Shown: piece by piece, positions 8,698-17,429 of the stretch | Layout: each line of letters begins with the position of its first letter | Numbering within the stretch: the first letter of the stretch is position 1 | Assembly (NCBI RefSeq): GCF_014705655.1 | Contig: NZ_JACXIY010000003.1 | Span: forward strand, 1-64,000 | DNA: 64,000 nt | Reading direction: 5' to 3' | Source: Paenibacillus arenilitoris | Lineage (GTDB): Bacteria > Bacillota > Bacilli > Paenibacillales > Paenibacillaceae | Position numbers and translations under genes: made by a program | The notes under the pieces: generated by a model | Told to the model about the DNA's origin: nothing | The model's input: the letters and a program-made list of their open reading frames with translations, nothing else | Database searches by the model: none

Positions 8698-9138
8698 TTG
8701 GCCAATAGCAAAAGCGGCAAGAAAAAATCCGGGAAAGGAAGGAAGCGGATGCAGGCAGAACGGATCGGGGACAACCGGATGGGCGGCAACCAGACCGCCG
8801 GCAACCGTACAGCAGGCAGTCGCTCACCCGGAAACGATACGGACGGCAACCTCACCGCCGGCAAACGCACCGCCGGCAACCGTACAGCAGGCAGCCGCTC
8901 ACCCGGAAGCGGTACGGACGGCAACCTCACCGCCGGCAGCCGATCGCCCGGAAACCGTACGACTGGCAACCTCACTGCCGGCAGTCGCTCGCCCGGAAAC
9001 GATACGGACGGCAACCGCACTGCCGGCAGCCGCACGGAAGGAAACCGCTCGAACGGCGGCGTGCCGATCGCCGGGCAGATCCCGGTCGCCTGCATGAGCG
9101 GACCGGTATGGCAGTTCATCCTCGAGAGCCGGAAGTAA
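8698..9138 (+). CDS. Pentapeptide-period repeat protein, CotG-like by position and composition
   Basis: This small low-complexity protein of 146 residues starts with a Lys/Arg-rich head (residues 1-23). Eighteen consecutive five-residue units of the form xG(N/S)x(T/S) follow at residues 29-118. A short nonrepetitive tail (about 119-146) holds one Cys and a Trp. The start is TTG with GGGAGGGG at 8685-8692, five bases upstream, which is a strong site. The protein is rich in Ser, Thr, Arg, Gly and Asn, so almost every unit offers a phosphorylatable residue. It precedes the CotH kinase gene, whose Bacillus homologue phosphorylates CotB and CotG; a substrate role here is inferred. It is not a homologue of CotG by sequence as far as I can tell. 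Confidence 0.7.
   Translation: MANSKSGKKKSGKGRKRMQAERIGDNRMGGNQTAGNRTAGSRSPGNDTDGNLTAGKRTAGNRTAGSRSPGSGTDGNLTAGSRSPGNRTTGNLTAGSRSPGNDTDGNRTAGSRTEGNRSNGGVPIAGQIPVACMSGPVWQFILESRK
8782..9051 (+). repeat. 18 coding 15-bp repeats (five-residue units)
   Basis: The DNA repeats with a 15-bp period and a higher-order pattern in which AGSRS-PGNDT-DGNLT-type blocks recur. The units differ mostly at the first and fourth residues of each pentad, as expected of a tandem array that expands and contracts by slippage. Confidence 0.9.
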
Positions 9139-9175
9139 CCATCTGGGCTATAGCCGAATATCGTAAAGAAGATCG

Positions 9176-9209
9176 AAAGCCTACCGTCTAACGGTAGGCT
9201 TTATCTTTT
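9176..9209 (+). terminator. Terminator between the repeat gene and cotH
   Basis: A perfect 12-bp stem, AAAGCCTACCGT and ACGGTAGGCTTT with a 3-nt loop, is followed by ATCTTTTG. It ends the repeat gene, so cotH is either read through or has its own promoter inside the 90-bp gap. Confidence 0.8.
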
Positions 9210-9227
9210 GCCTCGGGAGATGGTGAG

Positions 9228-10298
9228 ATGGCTTCTATTACATTGCCTGTCCGGTCGATTGCCATTAACGCTACGGATTTGCTCGATATTCAAGGCAACG
9301 CATGGGGAAAGGACTTCAGGCCTGCGGAGCTGACGCTCGAGGGGCAAAGCCATAAAGCGGTATTCGGCCTGAGAGGCGGCCATACGCGCAATTATTTCAA
9401 AAAATCGTACGAGGTGCGGCTGGACGACGGAAGAACGCTTCATTGGAACGCCGAGTATGACGATCCTTCGATGATGCGCAACGCCCTATCCTTCCATTTT
9501 CTGAATCGGATCGGACTAACTTCTCCGGAAACGAACCATATATGGCTCGTCATTAACGGAACGCCGCAAGGCGTATACTTGGAAATCGAAGCGGTGGACC
9601 GGTTCTTCTTCCATCAGAGGAACATCGGCTTCCGCTCGCTCATCTACGCGGGAAACGACAGCGCCGACTTCAGTCTGACCGATCCGGAAACGAAGGGGCG
9701 CAAGCCTTCTTTGTTCGACGGCTACGAGCTGAGGAAGGGAGGCGCGGGGGCAAAACGCAGGCTGGTCTCGTTCGTTCGCGGCATTAACCGCAAATCCGGC
9801 CGAAGCTTCGGTTCGTTCGTCGCCCGCAGGCTCGACGTTCCGCAATATTTGCTTTGGCTTGCCGGCGCGGTGCTCACCGGCAATTACGACGGCTTCGATC
9901 AAAATTACGCGCTCTACGAGCACCGGGCCAGCGGGAAATACCGAATCATTCCCTGGGATTACGAAGGTACCTGGGGCAGAAATTGCTACGGCAAGCCGTG
10001 CGGCAGCGACCTGGTCCGCCTGCAGGGCTACAACGCGCTGACGAAGAAGCTGTTCGCGTTTCCTTCATGCCGGATGAAGTATAAACGCATGATGGAGCAG
10101 CTTCTGCGGACAGCGTTTACGCCGGACACGCTGGAGCCGGTCGTCAAGAAGATGCATGAGCGGCTAGCGCCGGCGATTCGCATCGATTATACGCGAAAAG
10201 CCGGCTACGATACGTTTCTATCGGAGCCGGCTTTTATCCAGAAATACATTATGGAACGACGTCAGCTATTGCTTGACGAGTTGCAAAGCTGGAAATGA
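9228..10298 (+). CDS. cotH: CotH-family spore coat protein kinase
   Basis: The 356-residue protein is about the size of Bacillus CotH, an atypical kinase that phosphorylates coat proteins and controls outer-coat assembly. The family core is visible: KSYEVRLDDGRTLHWNAEY (ATP side), NYDGFDQNYALYEH and RIIPWDYEGTWG, carrying the aspartates expected to bind metal. GGGAGA lies seven bases before the ATG. It follows a coat-like repeat gene and a CotB-like gene, its known types of substrate. It converges on cysK with only 15 bp between stops and no obvious terminator. Confidence 0.92.
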   Translation: MASITLPVRSIAINATDLLDIQGNAWGKDFRPAELTLEGQSHKAVFGLRGGHTRNYFKKSYEVRLDDGRTLHWNAEYDDPSMMRNALSFHFLNRIGLTSPETNHIWLVINGTPQGVYLEIEAVDRFFFHQRNIGFRSLIYAGNDSADFSLTDPETKGRKPSLFDGYELRKGGAGAKRRLVSFVRGINRKSGRSFGSFVARRLDVPQYLLWLAGAVLTGNYDGFDQNYALYEHRASGKYRIIPWDYEGTWGRNCYGKPCGSDLVRLQGYNALTKKLFAFPSCRMKYKRMMEQLLRTAFTPDTLEPVVKKMHERLAPAIRIDYTRKAGYDTFLSEPAFIQKYIMERRQLLLDELQSWK

Positions 10299-10313
10299 CC
10301 GCGAAAGCATTCC

Positions 10314-11231
10314 CTAGAAGATATCCATGCTCATATATCGCTCGCCCGTATCCGGCGCGATGCACAGCACCCGCTTGCCCGCGCCGAGCTTACGTGCGAC
10401 CCGCATCGCCGCCCATACCGAGGCGCCGGACGACGGGCCAAGCAGCAATCCTTCGCTTCTGGCAAGGCTTCTCATCGTCGTCAGCGCATCCTCGTCGGAT
10501 ACTTGGATGATCTCGTCGTATACCGACGTATTGAGAATGGCCGGAACGAAGCCCGGACTCGTGCCGACAAGCTTGTGCGGGCCGGGCTTGCCGCCCGACA
10601 GGACGGGCGAGCCCATCGGCTCGACGACCGCGACATGCAGATGCGGCAGCAGCTCCTTCAATGTCTCGCCCGTACCGGTAATCGTGCCGCCGGTGCCGGC
10701 CGTCGCGACGAAGGCGTCGAGCTTCCCGTCCGTCTGCCTCATAATTTCCTTCGCGGTCGTTAACCGGTGAATACGGGGATTGGCTTCATTCTCGAATTGG
10801 TTCGGGATGAAGCTCCCGGGCCGCTGCGCCTGCAGCTCGAGCGCCTTGCGGATGGCGCCGGGCATCCGCTCGGCGGCCGGCGTCAGCACGACCTCCGCGC
10901 CGTATGCCCGCAGCAGCTTGATCCGCTCGGCGGTCATGTTGTCCGGCATGACGAGCACCATCTTGTACCCTTTGGCCGCCGCGTTCATCGCAAGCCCGAT
11001 ACCCGTATTGCCGCTCGTCGGTTCGATGATCGTGTCGCCGGGGCGTATAAGTCCCCGCTCCTCGGCGTCGCGGATGAGCGAATGGGCCGCGCGGTCCTTC
11101 ACGCTGCCGCTTGGATTATACCGCTCCAGCTTCACGCATACCTCGGCGCTGCCTTCCTCCCGCATGCGGTTAAGCCGAACGACCGGCGTATCCCCGATCA
11201 GCTGCGTAATGTCCGTAACGATTTTTGGCAA
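10314..11231 (-). CDS. cysK: Cysteine synthase (O-acetylserine sulfhydrylase)
   Basis: This 305-residue PLP enzyme of fold type II makes cysteine from O-acetylserine and sulfide. The PLP lysine is Lys45 in NPSGSVKDRAAH, the substrate loop TSGNTG follows at about 72-77, and the phosphate loop GTGGTITGTGE is near 176-186. The start is TTG with GAGGAGG ten bases upstream, and the protein starts where the family does. It is 24 bp downstream of the MFS gene and probably co-transcribed with it. No S-box or T-box leader is visible, because the upstream gap is too short. Confidence 0.95.
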   Translation of the reverse strand: MPKIVTDITQLIGDTPVVRLNRMREEGSAEVCVKLERYNPSGSVKDRAAHSLIRDAEERGLIRPGDTIIEPTSGNTGIGLAMNAAAKGYKMVLVMPDNMTAERIKLLRAYGAEVVLTPAAERMPGAIRKALELQAQRPGSFIPNQFENEANPRIHRLTTAKEIMRQTDGKLDAFVATAGTGGTITGTGETLKELLPHLHVAVVEPMGSPVLSGGKPGPHKLVGTSPGFVPAILNTSVYDEIIQVSDEDALTTMRSLARSEGLLLGPSSGASVWAAMRVARKLGAGKRVLCIAPDTGERYMSMDIF

Positions 11232-11255
11232 TCGTTTAAGCCTCCTCTCCCTTTA

Positions 11256-12473
11256 TCAAGTCGGCTGCCGCTGCCTCTGCTGCTGCTCCAAAAACGGCCG
11301 GATAAACCACCAGCCCGCGATCGGCACGACGCCGACCGCAAACAACAACCACGTAATGGCGGCAGCCGAATGGTTCATCGGCAGCACGATCAAATACGAC
11401 GTCAGGCCGACCAATCGCCCGATGACGAGCCCCGCTTCGCGCAGAACGATGAACTCCTCCCGCTCCCGCGCGCTTTCCTCCGATTGTCCGATCAGATCGA
11501 ATACCCTCGACGTCATCGGAATCGTATACAGCGGAATGAACAGCGACGTCCCGATGCCGAACATGAGCAAGGTCGTATACGACACGTTCCAGAACAAGGG
11601 CAAAATAACGACGGCGATCATAATAACGCCGATCAGCATAACGATTTTGCGGTTGTTCTTCTTCAGAAGCTTGCCGACGAGCCAGAAGCTGACAAGCGCG
11701 ACAAGCGACGTGATAAGCGAGTACGTGCCGAGCTTGCTCTCGTTCCTGGTCGCGGTATATACCGTCAGCCCGACCAGGAACATGAATACGCCTTCGCGCA
11801 CGCCCTGCGCGGCAATGGCCGGGAACATGCGCCGCCACGGATTTCCCTTCTCCGCCAGCTGCCGCACGCCGTGCTTCCATTCATACGTGCCATGTCCGTG
11901 CCGTTTCTTCAGCCAGAAGCTTAATACGACGCTGATCGCGAAGATGACGAGCGATATGGTGAAGATGAGCCGGTAGCCCTTCTCGCCCTGCAGCGTCGTG
12001 ATCAATAGGCCCGATACCCACGGCGCGATAATGCCGGCCGCCGAGCCGAGCAGACCGGCCCAGCCGTTGAACCGGTCCCGGTTGTCCGGATCCGTCGCTT
12101 CGAAATAAACGACATTGAACGCGAGCCAGAAAAATCCTTGTGCCATGCCGTTCAGCATGCCGAGCGGCACGCCGTACGATTTGGCCTGCTGGCCAAGCAG
12201 GAGCACGGTGAAATAAAAGACGCCCGACAGCACGATGCCGGCGCGCAGGCTGTTCATCTTGTTATGTTCCTTGACCCATTTTCCGGCAATCCAGAATGTA
12301 AGTCCGCTCATGACGTATTGGCCAAACGTAAACCAGCCGATCAGCGAATACGACTGGCTCGCTTTCCACAAATACACCGGTATGAACGTTCCGGACAGCG
12401 CGTTCGCAATTCCGTATAGAGCCTGGACAATAAGCAGTAGCACGCATTGTCCGCCTAGAGCCGCTTTTGCCAA
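11256..12473 (-). CDS. MFS transporter
   Basis: The 405-residue protein has about twelve membrane segments and the pseudo-twofold layout of the major facilitator superfamily, with a basic central loop around residues 195-215 (FWLKKRHGHGTYEWKHG). The start is TTG with AGGAGGAAC upstream. No substrate motif that I recognise is present. Linkage to cysK could suggest export or uptake related to sulfur metabolites, but this is guesswork. Confidence 0.85.
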   Translation of the reverse strand: MAKAALGGQCVLLLIVQALYGIANALSGTFIPVYLWKASQSYSLIGWFTFGQYVMSGLTFWIAGKWVKEHNKMNSLRAGIVLSGVFYFTVLLLGQQAKSYGVPLGMLNGMAQGFFWLAFNVVYFEATDPDNRDRFNGWAGLLGSAAGIIAPWVSGLLITTLQGEKGYRLIFTISLVIFAISVVLSFWLKKRHGHGTYEWKHGVRQLAEKGNPWRRMFPAIAAQGVREGVFMFLVGLTVYTATRNESKLGTYSLITSLVALVSFWLVGKLLKKNNRKIVMLIGVIMIAVVILPLFWNVSYTTLLMFGIGTSLFIPLYTIPMTSRVFDLIGQSEESAREREEFIVLREAGLVIGRLVGLTSYLIVLPMNHSAAAITWLLFAVGVVPIAGWWFIRPFLEQQQRQRQPT

Positions 12474-12601
12474 AACGTTGTTCCTCCTGCATGATCATCG
12501 CAGCCGGCGCAACCATCCGCCGTTTGCGTAGTTAGCCGTTCGTTTTGTAAGCTTCCCCTATAAGCGGCGAGCCATGCCCGTCCAATATTACCAGCATAAC
12601 G

Positions 12602-13147
12602 TCAGTCTCTCGGCGTAAGCCGCTTGATCATTTGCTCGCGGTCCTCGCGGCTCAGTACGGATGAAGTATGGAAGCAAGCCGGACATACGTACAGGACGAG
12701 CGTAAAAGGAGCCGTCAGCACCGGGCCGTTAAGCGACGGGGCGATTCTGGGCTCGAACTGCCTGTCGCTTACCGTCTGCGTGCCCGCTTCCAGCATGAAC
12801 TCCCTGCAGGCCGGGCATTCCGGCGCTTCGGCCTGATCGTCAGTAATGCCGCGTACCGCATGCTCCACGGCGAACCAGGATCGGTCGGCGCTGCGATAGT
12901 CGCCCTGCTCCAGCCAGCTGCTGCGGCGGTCGCTTTCCTCCTCCTCGTCGTTCCAGGACGCCCGGTTCTCCGCGGCCGCTTTCGGGCGGCGATCCTCCGC
13001 CGCTTCCTCCTCTTCGCCGTAGCCGAGCTCGATCGTCCGGTAAGCGCTCAGCTCGTTCTCACAATGCGGACAATGCTTCTCCGGTCCGATCTCTTCATCC
13101 CATACGATTTCCGTCAAGCACCACGGACACATCACTTGCTCCTTCAT
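12602..13147 (-). CDS. Zinc-ribbon protein of unknown function
   Basis: The 181-residue soluble protein has four CxxC pairs. CPWC (8-11) and CPHC (27-30) form an N-terminal ribbon; CPAC twice in the C-terminal half forms a second. The middle (about 45-95) is acidic and low in complexity. AAAGGAAG lies upstream of the ATG. It is the third gene of a unit with a DUF350 membrane protein and a 26-residue peptide, behind mutS2. The ribbons could bind nucleic acid or protein; nothing in the sequence decides. Confidence 0.75.
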   Translation of the reverse strand: MKEQVMCPWCLTEIVWDEEIGPEKHCPHCENELSAYRTIELGYGEEEEAAEDRRPKAAAENRASWNDEEEESDRRSSWLEQGDYRSADRSWFAVEHAVRGITDDQAEAPECPACREFMLEAGTQTVSDRQFEPRIAPSLNGPVLTAPFTLVLYVCPACFHTSSVLSREDREQMIKRLTPRD

Positions 13148-13162
13148 GCCAAGTCTTCCTTT

Positions 13163-13243
13163 CTAATTGTTCATTAAATAAACGATGCCGAATATGAAAA
13201 AAAGCACGGATACGATCATCAAGACCTTCCATAAATACTTCAT
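13163..13243 (-). CDS. 26-residue single-pass membrane peptide
   Basis: The frame reads MKYLWKVLMIVSVLFFIFGI and ends with VYLMNN. This is one hydrophobic helix with a basic N-terminus, so Nin-Cout topology is likely. GGAGGAAAG lies seven to eight bases upstream of the ATG. The gene sits exactly between DUF350 (15 bp) and the zinc-ribbon gene (15 bp), which argues for translation. The function is unknown; a partner of the DUF350 membrane protein is the simplest guess. Confidence 0.65.
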   Translation of the reverse strand: MKYLWKVLMIVSVLFFIFGIVYLMNN

Positions 13244-13258
13244 CGTGGCTTTCCTCCG

Positions 13259-13681
13259 CTAAATAATGACTGTCGCGCCGATCACGTAGGACAAGGATAC
13301 GGAAATGATCATCGCGGTCAACCCCACCGCGCGGTTATCGCGAGCGATTTCGTCGTCGATCCGGAATACGGGCGTCAGAAACTCGAACAAAAAATAGGCG
13401 GCCAATAAAATAACGTAGCCATACGCGCCCCAAATGAGGCTCACGTACACCGAGTCGTTCGACTCGATCGAGAAGCGGAAAATATTGCAGATCCCGAATA
13501 TTTTGCCGCCCGTCGCCATGGCCACCGCCAAATTGCCCTTCTTGATCTCGCTCCAGCATTTGTACTTGGTGACGAGCTCGAACAAAGACAAAAAAACGAT
13601 GAGGGACAATACCGTAACCGATACGTAGACGAGCGATGCGGCATACGGGTTGCTAAGAAGCTTGTCGACTTCATGATCCAT
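13259..13681 (-). CDS. DUF350 membrane protein (YjfL-like)
   Basis: The 140-residue protein has four membrane segments (about 14-34, 48-65, 77-97 and 115-138) and the DUF350 pattern KGNLAVAMATGGKIFGI between the first two. A start five codons further upstream has its SD-like bases directly abutting the ATG. The ATG at 13681 has GGAGG eight bases away and is preferred. It lies 55 bp behind mutS2 and leads a small operon. DUF350 proteins are uncharacterised membrane proteins, often found near small partners. Confidence 0.85.
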   Translation of the reverse strand: MDHEVDKLLSNPYAASLVYVSVTVLSLIVFLSLFELVTKYKCWSEIKKGNLAVAMATGGKIFGICNIFRFSIESNDSVYVSLIWGAYGYVILLAAYFLFEFLTPVFRIDDEIARDNRAVGLTAMIISVSLSYVIGATVII

Positions 13682-13736
13682 ATCGTTAACCTCCATCCTC
13701 TAGCTGGTCCTGGTTAGGCGCCGATGCCCGCGGGCG

Positions 13737-16106
13737 TTACTTGAGCTCCGCTACCGTAACGCCCGCCCCGCCCTCGCCGTAGTTGCCCAGACGGAAGCTC
13801 TTCACATGGCTATGCTTCCGCAAATACTGCTGGATGCCCGTACGAAGCACGCCGGTGCCTTTGCCGTGAATGATCGCGACCATGCCGAGTCCCGACAGGA
13901 ACGCTTCGTCGAGGAACCGGTCGACTTCCATGATGGCCTCCTCCAGGTTCTCTCCGCGCAGGTCGAGCTCCATCTTGACGCTGTCGTCGCGCGACCGCTT
14001 CAGGCTTGCCGCCTGCTTCGGCTGCTGCGCCTTGACGGCCGGCGCCGATTTGATCAGCTCCAGATCGTCCAGCGCCACCTTCATCTTCATGATGCCGAGC
14101 TGTACCGTGGCTTCGGAGCCGTGAAGGTCGACGACCGTTCCTTTTTGATTGAGGCTGTACACCGTTACTTCGTCGCCCGGTTCGATCTTCGCAGGCTTCC
14201 GGACCGTCCCCGCGCCCGTTCGCTTCGTCTTCTGCAGCTCCGGCGCCGCCTCGTCCAGCCTACGGCGCGCTTCGATCAGCTTATGCTCTTTGACCGAAGC
14301 GCCTTCTTCCATCGCAAGCTTGCGCAGATCGGCGATGATTTGCTCCGCTTCCCGCTTCGCCTTGGCGACGGCTTCGCGCGCTTCTTCCTGCGCTTTCTGA
14401 AGAAGCTTCTCCTTCTGCTCCTCGAAGCGCCGCCGTTCCGCTTCATGCCGGGCGCGCAGCGCTTCCATTTCCCGCCTAAGCGTCTCAGCGGTTTGGCGTT
14501 CCGTCTCGGCGCCGATCCGATTCTCCTCCAGGGAGGCGATCATATTTTCCACCCGCTGATCTTCCTCGCTGACTTCTCCGCGCGCATGCTCGATAATCGG
14601 CCGGGCTAGGCCGAGCCGTTCCGCGATGGCGAACGCGTTGCTTCGGCCGGGAACGCCGACCAGCAAGCGATAGGTCGGACTGAGCGTCGCGACGTCGAAT
14701 TCCATGCTTGCGTTGATGACGCCTTTTCTATTGTAGGCATAGGCCTTCAGCTCGCTGTAATGCGTCGTCGCCACAATCCGGCTGCCGAGCGCATGGACAT
14801 GCTCCAGGATGGCGATCGCGAGCGCGCTTCCTTCCGCGGGATCCGTACCCGCGCCAAGCTCGTCAAGCAGCACCAGGCTCTTGGAGGTCATCGAGCTTAG
14901 GATGCGGATTATGTTTTTCAAATGGCTGGAGAACGTACTGAGACTTTGTTCAATGCTTTGTTCGTCGCCGATGTCGGCATAGATCGCGTCGAAGACGCAT
15001 AGCTGACTGCCGTCCTCGGCCGGAACGAACAGGCCCGACATCGCCATCAGGCTGAGCAGGCCGATCGTTTTGAGCGAGACCGTCTTGCCGCCCGTATTCG
15101 GGCCCGTCACGATGATAGCGGTATAGTTGTTGCCGAGCTCGACATCGATCGGAACGACCTTGTCCGCCGCGATTAAAGGATGCCTGCCGCGCTTCAGCTT
15201 GAGAAAGCCCCTGTCGTTCATGCGCGGAAGCGTCGCCTTCATTTCGTGTGCGAGCCTCGCCTTCGCGTATGCGAAGTCGATCCTCCCGAGCAGATCCAGG
15301 TTCAGAAGAAGATCCTCGACATCGTCTGCGGCAAGCGCCGTCAGCTTCTGCAAAATTTTCTCGATCTCGCGCTGCTCGCCCGCCTTCAGCTCCCGGAGCT
15401 TGTTATTCATGGCGACGATAGCCTCCGGCTCGATGAACAACGTCGCCCCGGACCCGGATTGATCGTGCACGATGCCGCCGAAGTGCGACCGGTACTCCTG
15501 CTTCACCGGGATGACGTATCGGTCGTTGCGCAGCGTGATGATCGCGTCCTGCAGCATCTTTTGCACCGAGGAGGAACGGATCATCTGCTCCAGCTTCTCG
15601 CGAATGCGCGATTCGCCGTTTCTAAGCTCGCGGCGAATGGAAGCCAGCTCCAGGCTGGCGCTGTCCATCACTTCCGCCTGCTCGTCGATGCATTCGAAGA
15701 TCGCGTCCTCGAGCGGCTTATGCTCGAGGATTTGATCGGCCAGGCTTGCGAGCATCGGGATCGGGTGATCCTCGTGCAATCCGCCCACATGCTTTCTCAC
15801 GCGGCGGCCACCGCGCGCCGTCTCGGCGATTTCAAGCAGCTCGGCTGGATTCAGCGTGCCTCCGATGCGCGCCCGATGCAGGGCGGCCTTAATGTCGACG
15901 ATGCCGCCGAAGGGCGCGCTCCCCTTCAAGCGATCCGCCGCATACGCTTCATCCGTCAATTGCAGCGTGTCCTTCACCGTTTCCAGGTCGGATACCGGCT
16001 GAAGCGCTTCGGCCGCCGCTTTGCCGAGCGATGTAGCCGCGTGCTGCGACAATCTATATATGATTTTGGGATATTCAAGCGTGGCCAAAATTTTCGTGTC
16101 CAACAT
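13737..16106 (-). CDS. mutS2: MutS2 endonuclease/ribosome rescue ATPase
   Basis: The 789-residue protein has the full MutS2 layout. It comprises a MutS core and lever domain, the ABC ATPase with Walker A TGPNTGGKTVSLKT (about 325-338) and Walker B VLLDELGAGTDP, a long charged coiled coil (about 510-620), a KOW-like stretch (VTVYSLNQKGTVVDLHG), and a C-terminal Smr nuclease domain. The Smr domain carries LDLRGENLEEAI and HGKGTGVLR. In Bacillus MutS2 splits stalled and collided ribosomes; the Smr domain has nuclease activity in some species. A SD (GAGAGGAG) and a promoter lie just upstream. Bacillus has polX, cvpA and rnhC directly upstream, but those genes are not here. Confidence 0.97.
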   Translation of the reverse strand: MLDTKILATLEYPKIIYRLSQHAATSLGKAAAEALQPVSDLETVKDTLQLTDEAYAADRLKGSAPFGGIVDIKAALHRARIGGTLNPAELLEIAETARGGRRVRKHVGGLHEDHPIPMLASLADQILEHKPLEDAIFECIDEQAEVMDSASLELASIRRELRNGESRIREKLEQMIRSSSVQKMLQDAIITLRNDRYVIPVKQEYRSHFGGIVHDQSGSGATLFIEPEAIVAMNNKLRELKAGEQREIEKILQKLTALAADDVEDLLLNLDLLGRIDFAYAKARLAHEMKATLPRMNDRGFLKLKRGRHPLIAADKVVPIDVELGNNYTAIIVTGPNTGGKTVSLKTIGLLSLMAMSGLFVPAEDGSQLCVFDAIYADIGDEQSIEQSLSTFSSHLKNIIRILSSMTSKSLVLLDELGAGTDPAEGSALAIAILEHVHALGSRIVATTHYSELKAYAYNRKGVINASMEFDVATLSPTYRLLVGVPGRSNAFAIAERLGLARPIIEHARGEVSEEDQRVENMIASLEENRIGAETERQTAETLRREMEALRARHEAERRRFEEQKEKLLQKAQEEAREAVAKAKREAEQIIADLRKLAMEEGASVKEHKLIEARRRLDEAAPELQKTKRTGAGTVRKPAKIEPGDEVTVYSLNQKGTVVDLHGSEATVQLGIMKMKVALDDLELIKSAPAVKAQQPKQAASLKRSRDDSVKMELDLRGENLEEAIMEVDRFLDEAFLSGLGMVAIIHGKGTGVLRTGIQQYLRKHSHVKSFRLGNYGEGGAGVTVAELK

Positions 16107-16128
16107 TTAACACTCCTCTCGCCTTCCT

Positions 16129-16157
16129 ATTATAGCCGAACCGCGGACGCGTTGCAC
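16129..16157 (-). promoter_or_regulatory. Predicted promoter of mutS2
   Basis: On the minus strand a perfect TATAAT (16134-16129) lies 17 bp from GTGCAA (16157-16152), about 25 bp upstream of the MutS2 start. The -35 box is weak. Confidence 0.5.
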
Positions 16158-16269
16158 GGCTGCCATACATAAATCATGCTCATCTGGTCACAATATTAAT
16201 GATCGAACCGCCTTACAAAGTCGCTTTTGCAATACCATTCGAAAGTTCACGTTAAGGAGGGTTTAAAAT

Positions 16270-16629
16270 ATGAATTTTTTGGGCCATGTCGTCCGCTTTA
16301 TCGTTTCCGCTTTAGTTCTGATGCTGGTCGGGTTCATCGTACCGCAATTTAGCGTAGGCGGATTTTGGAGCGCGCTGTTTCTCGCTCTGGTCATCGCGGC
16401 GCTCGGATGGATCGTCGAAGCCATGTTCGGCAAAAGGGTTACGCCGTTCGGCCGCGGCATCGTAGGCTTTCTGGCGAGCGCGCTGGTCATTTGGGTCGCG
16501 CAGTTCATCGTAGGCGGCGTAGACGTCACGCTGCTCGGCGCCATCCTGGCGGCGCTCGTGATCGGGATTATCGACCTGTTCATTCCGGTCAGTACCCCTT
16601 ATGAAGCCGGACGCCGCGATCGCGCTTAA
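16270..16629 (+). CDS. YvlD-type membrane protein (PF04020, phage holin 4-2 name)
   Basis: This 119-residue protein is made almost wholly of four membrane segments. It has the family pattern LVGFIVPQFSVGGFWSALF and a conserved FGKRVTPFGRG loop between helices 2 and 3. Members such as Bacillus YvlD are cellular membrane proteins, often linked to envelope stress; the holin label is historical. TTAAGGAGGG precedes the ATG. The gene is divergent from mutS2 and ends at a strong hairpin. Confidence 0.85.
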   Translation: MNFLGHVVRFIVSALVLMLVGFIVPQFSVGGFWSALFLALVIAALGWIVEAMFGKRVTPFGRGIVGFLASALVIWVAQFIVGGVDVTLLGAILAALVIGIIDLFIPVSTPYEAGRRDRA

Positions 16630-16644
16630 CGGCAAGCAGAATCG

Positions 16645-16687
16645 GCAGCCCTTGACGGCCTTCTTGGCCGTCAAGGGCTGCTTGCTG
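16645..16687 (+). terminator. Strong hairpin after the YvlD gene
   Basis: A perfect 16-bp stem (GCAGCCCTTGACGGCC with its complement) closes a TTCTT loop at 16661-16665. The following T-run is poor (GCGTTTG), so termination is likely but not textbook. Confidence 0.65.
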
Positions 16688-16829
16688 CGTTTGCCCATTT
16701 ATTCATAAGTTTGTCATAGGCTCGTCAAACATTCCGAATCCGTATCGGTTACAATAGAATCGAGCTTTAACCTGTAAATTTGCGCCATCGCCATGCGTTG
16801 GCGGACAATCGAAAGGGGCAATCGTACCA

Positions 16830-17231
16830 ATGAAGAAATGGCTACTCTTTGCAAGCGCAATGTGCCTGGTCATCGTCCTTGCCGCATGCGGGGCGAACAG
16901 CGCGAACAACCCGGCGAACGACGCGGAAGCGAACGCCGAGACCGGCGCGGCCGTCGACGAAGGCGCGGCATCGTCCGAGCTTGTCATTACGGCATCCAAC
17001 TGGGAGTTCGATCAGAAGGAATATAAGATCAAAGCGGGCGAAACGGTCAACGTCAAGATCGACTCCATCGACGGCTTGCACAGCGCGAAAATCCAAAAAA
17101 CCGACTATGAAGTCAAGAACGGCAAAGCCGTCGCCGTCAACATCGCCGAACCGGGCAGCTACGAGATCATTTGCAACATTCCGTGCGGCCAAGGCCATCG
17201 CACGATGAAATCCACGCTTGTCGTGGAGTAA
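16830..17231 (+). CDS. CuA-type cupredoxin lipoprotein (COX2-like)
   Basis: The 133-residue lipoprotein has a signal peptide with lipobox LAAC (Cys20) and a Glu/Ala/Asn-rich linker to about residue 48. A cupredoxin domain follows whose C-terminus reads CNIPCGQGHRTM. With the histidine in DGLHSAK this supplies the His, two Cys, His and Met ligands of a dinuclear CuA centre like that in cytochrome c oxidase subunit II, but without its membrane helices. It is probably an extracytoplasmic electron carrier or copper donor. It has its own transcript between two hairpins; a TACAAT box lies about 70 bp upstream without a good -35. Confidence 0.85.
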   Translation: MKKWLLFASAMCLVIVLAACGANSANNPANDAEANAETGAAVDEGAASSELVITASNWEFDQKEYKIKAGETVNVKIDSIDGLHSAKIQKTDYEVKNGKAVAVNIAEPGSYEIICNIPCGQGHRTMKSTLVVE

Positions 17232-17429
17232 GCGAATTCGAATGAAGGACCGCCCAGGCGCAGCCGCTGGCTGCCGAAGGGGCGGTCCTTTCCTGTCGTC
17301 AAACCGTCGCGTGCCGGTTATAATGGATTCTTTGCCGTCCTTTCAATAAAACTGATGAATGATTCGCTTCCCCTGCCGTCCCCGCTCTGTTAATATATTC
17401 ACAACACCAAAGAAACGGAGGAATGAACG

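Noticed and set aside
8782..9051. CRISPR-like direct repeats
   Set aside because: Contiguous 15-bp coding units with no spacers and no cas genes.
8661..9119. 152-codon minus-strand frame over the pentapeptide repeat gene
   Set aside because: Complement of a 15-bp repeat, so it is open by periodicity; the plus strand has the strong SD and the kinase context.
16270..16629. Phage holin
   Set aside because: The PF04020 name is misleading; YvlD relatives are chromosomal membrane proteins and no endolysin is near.
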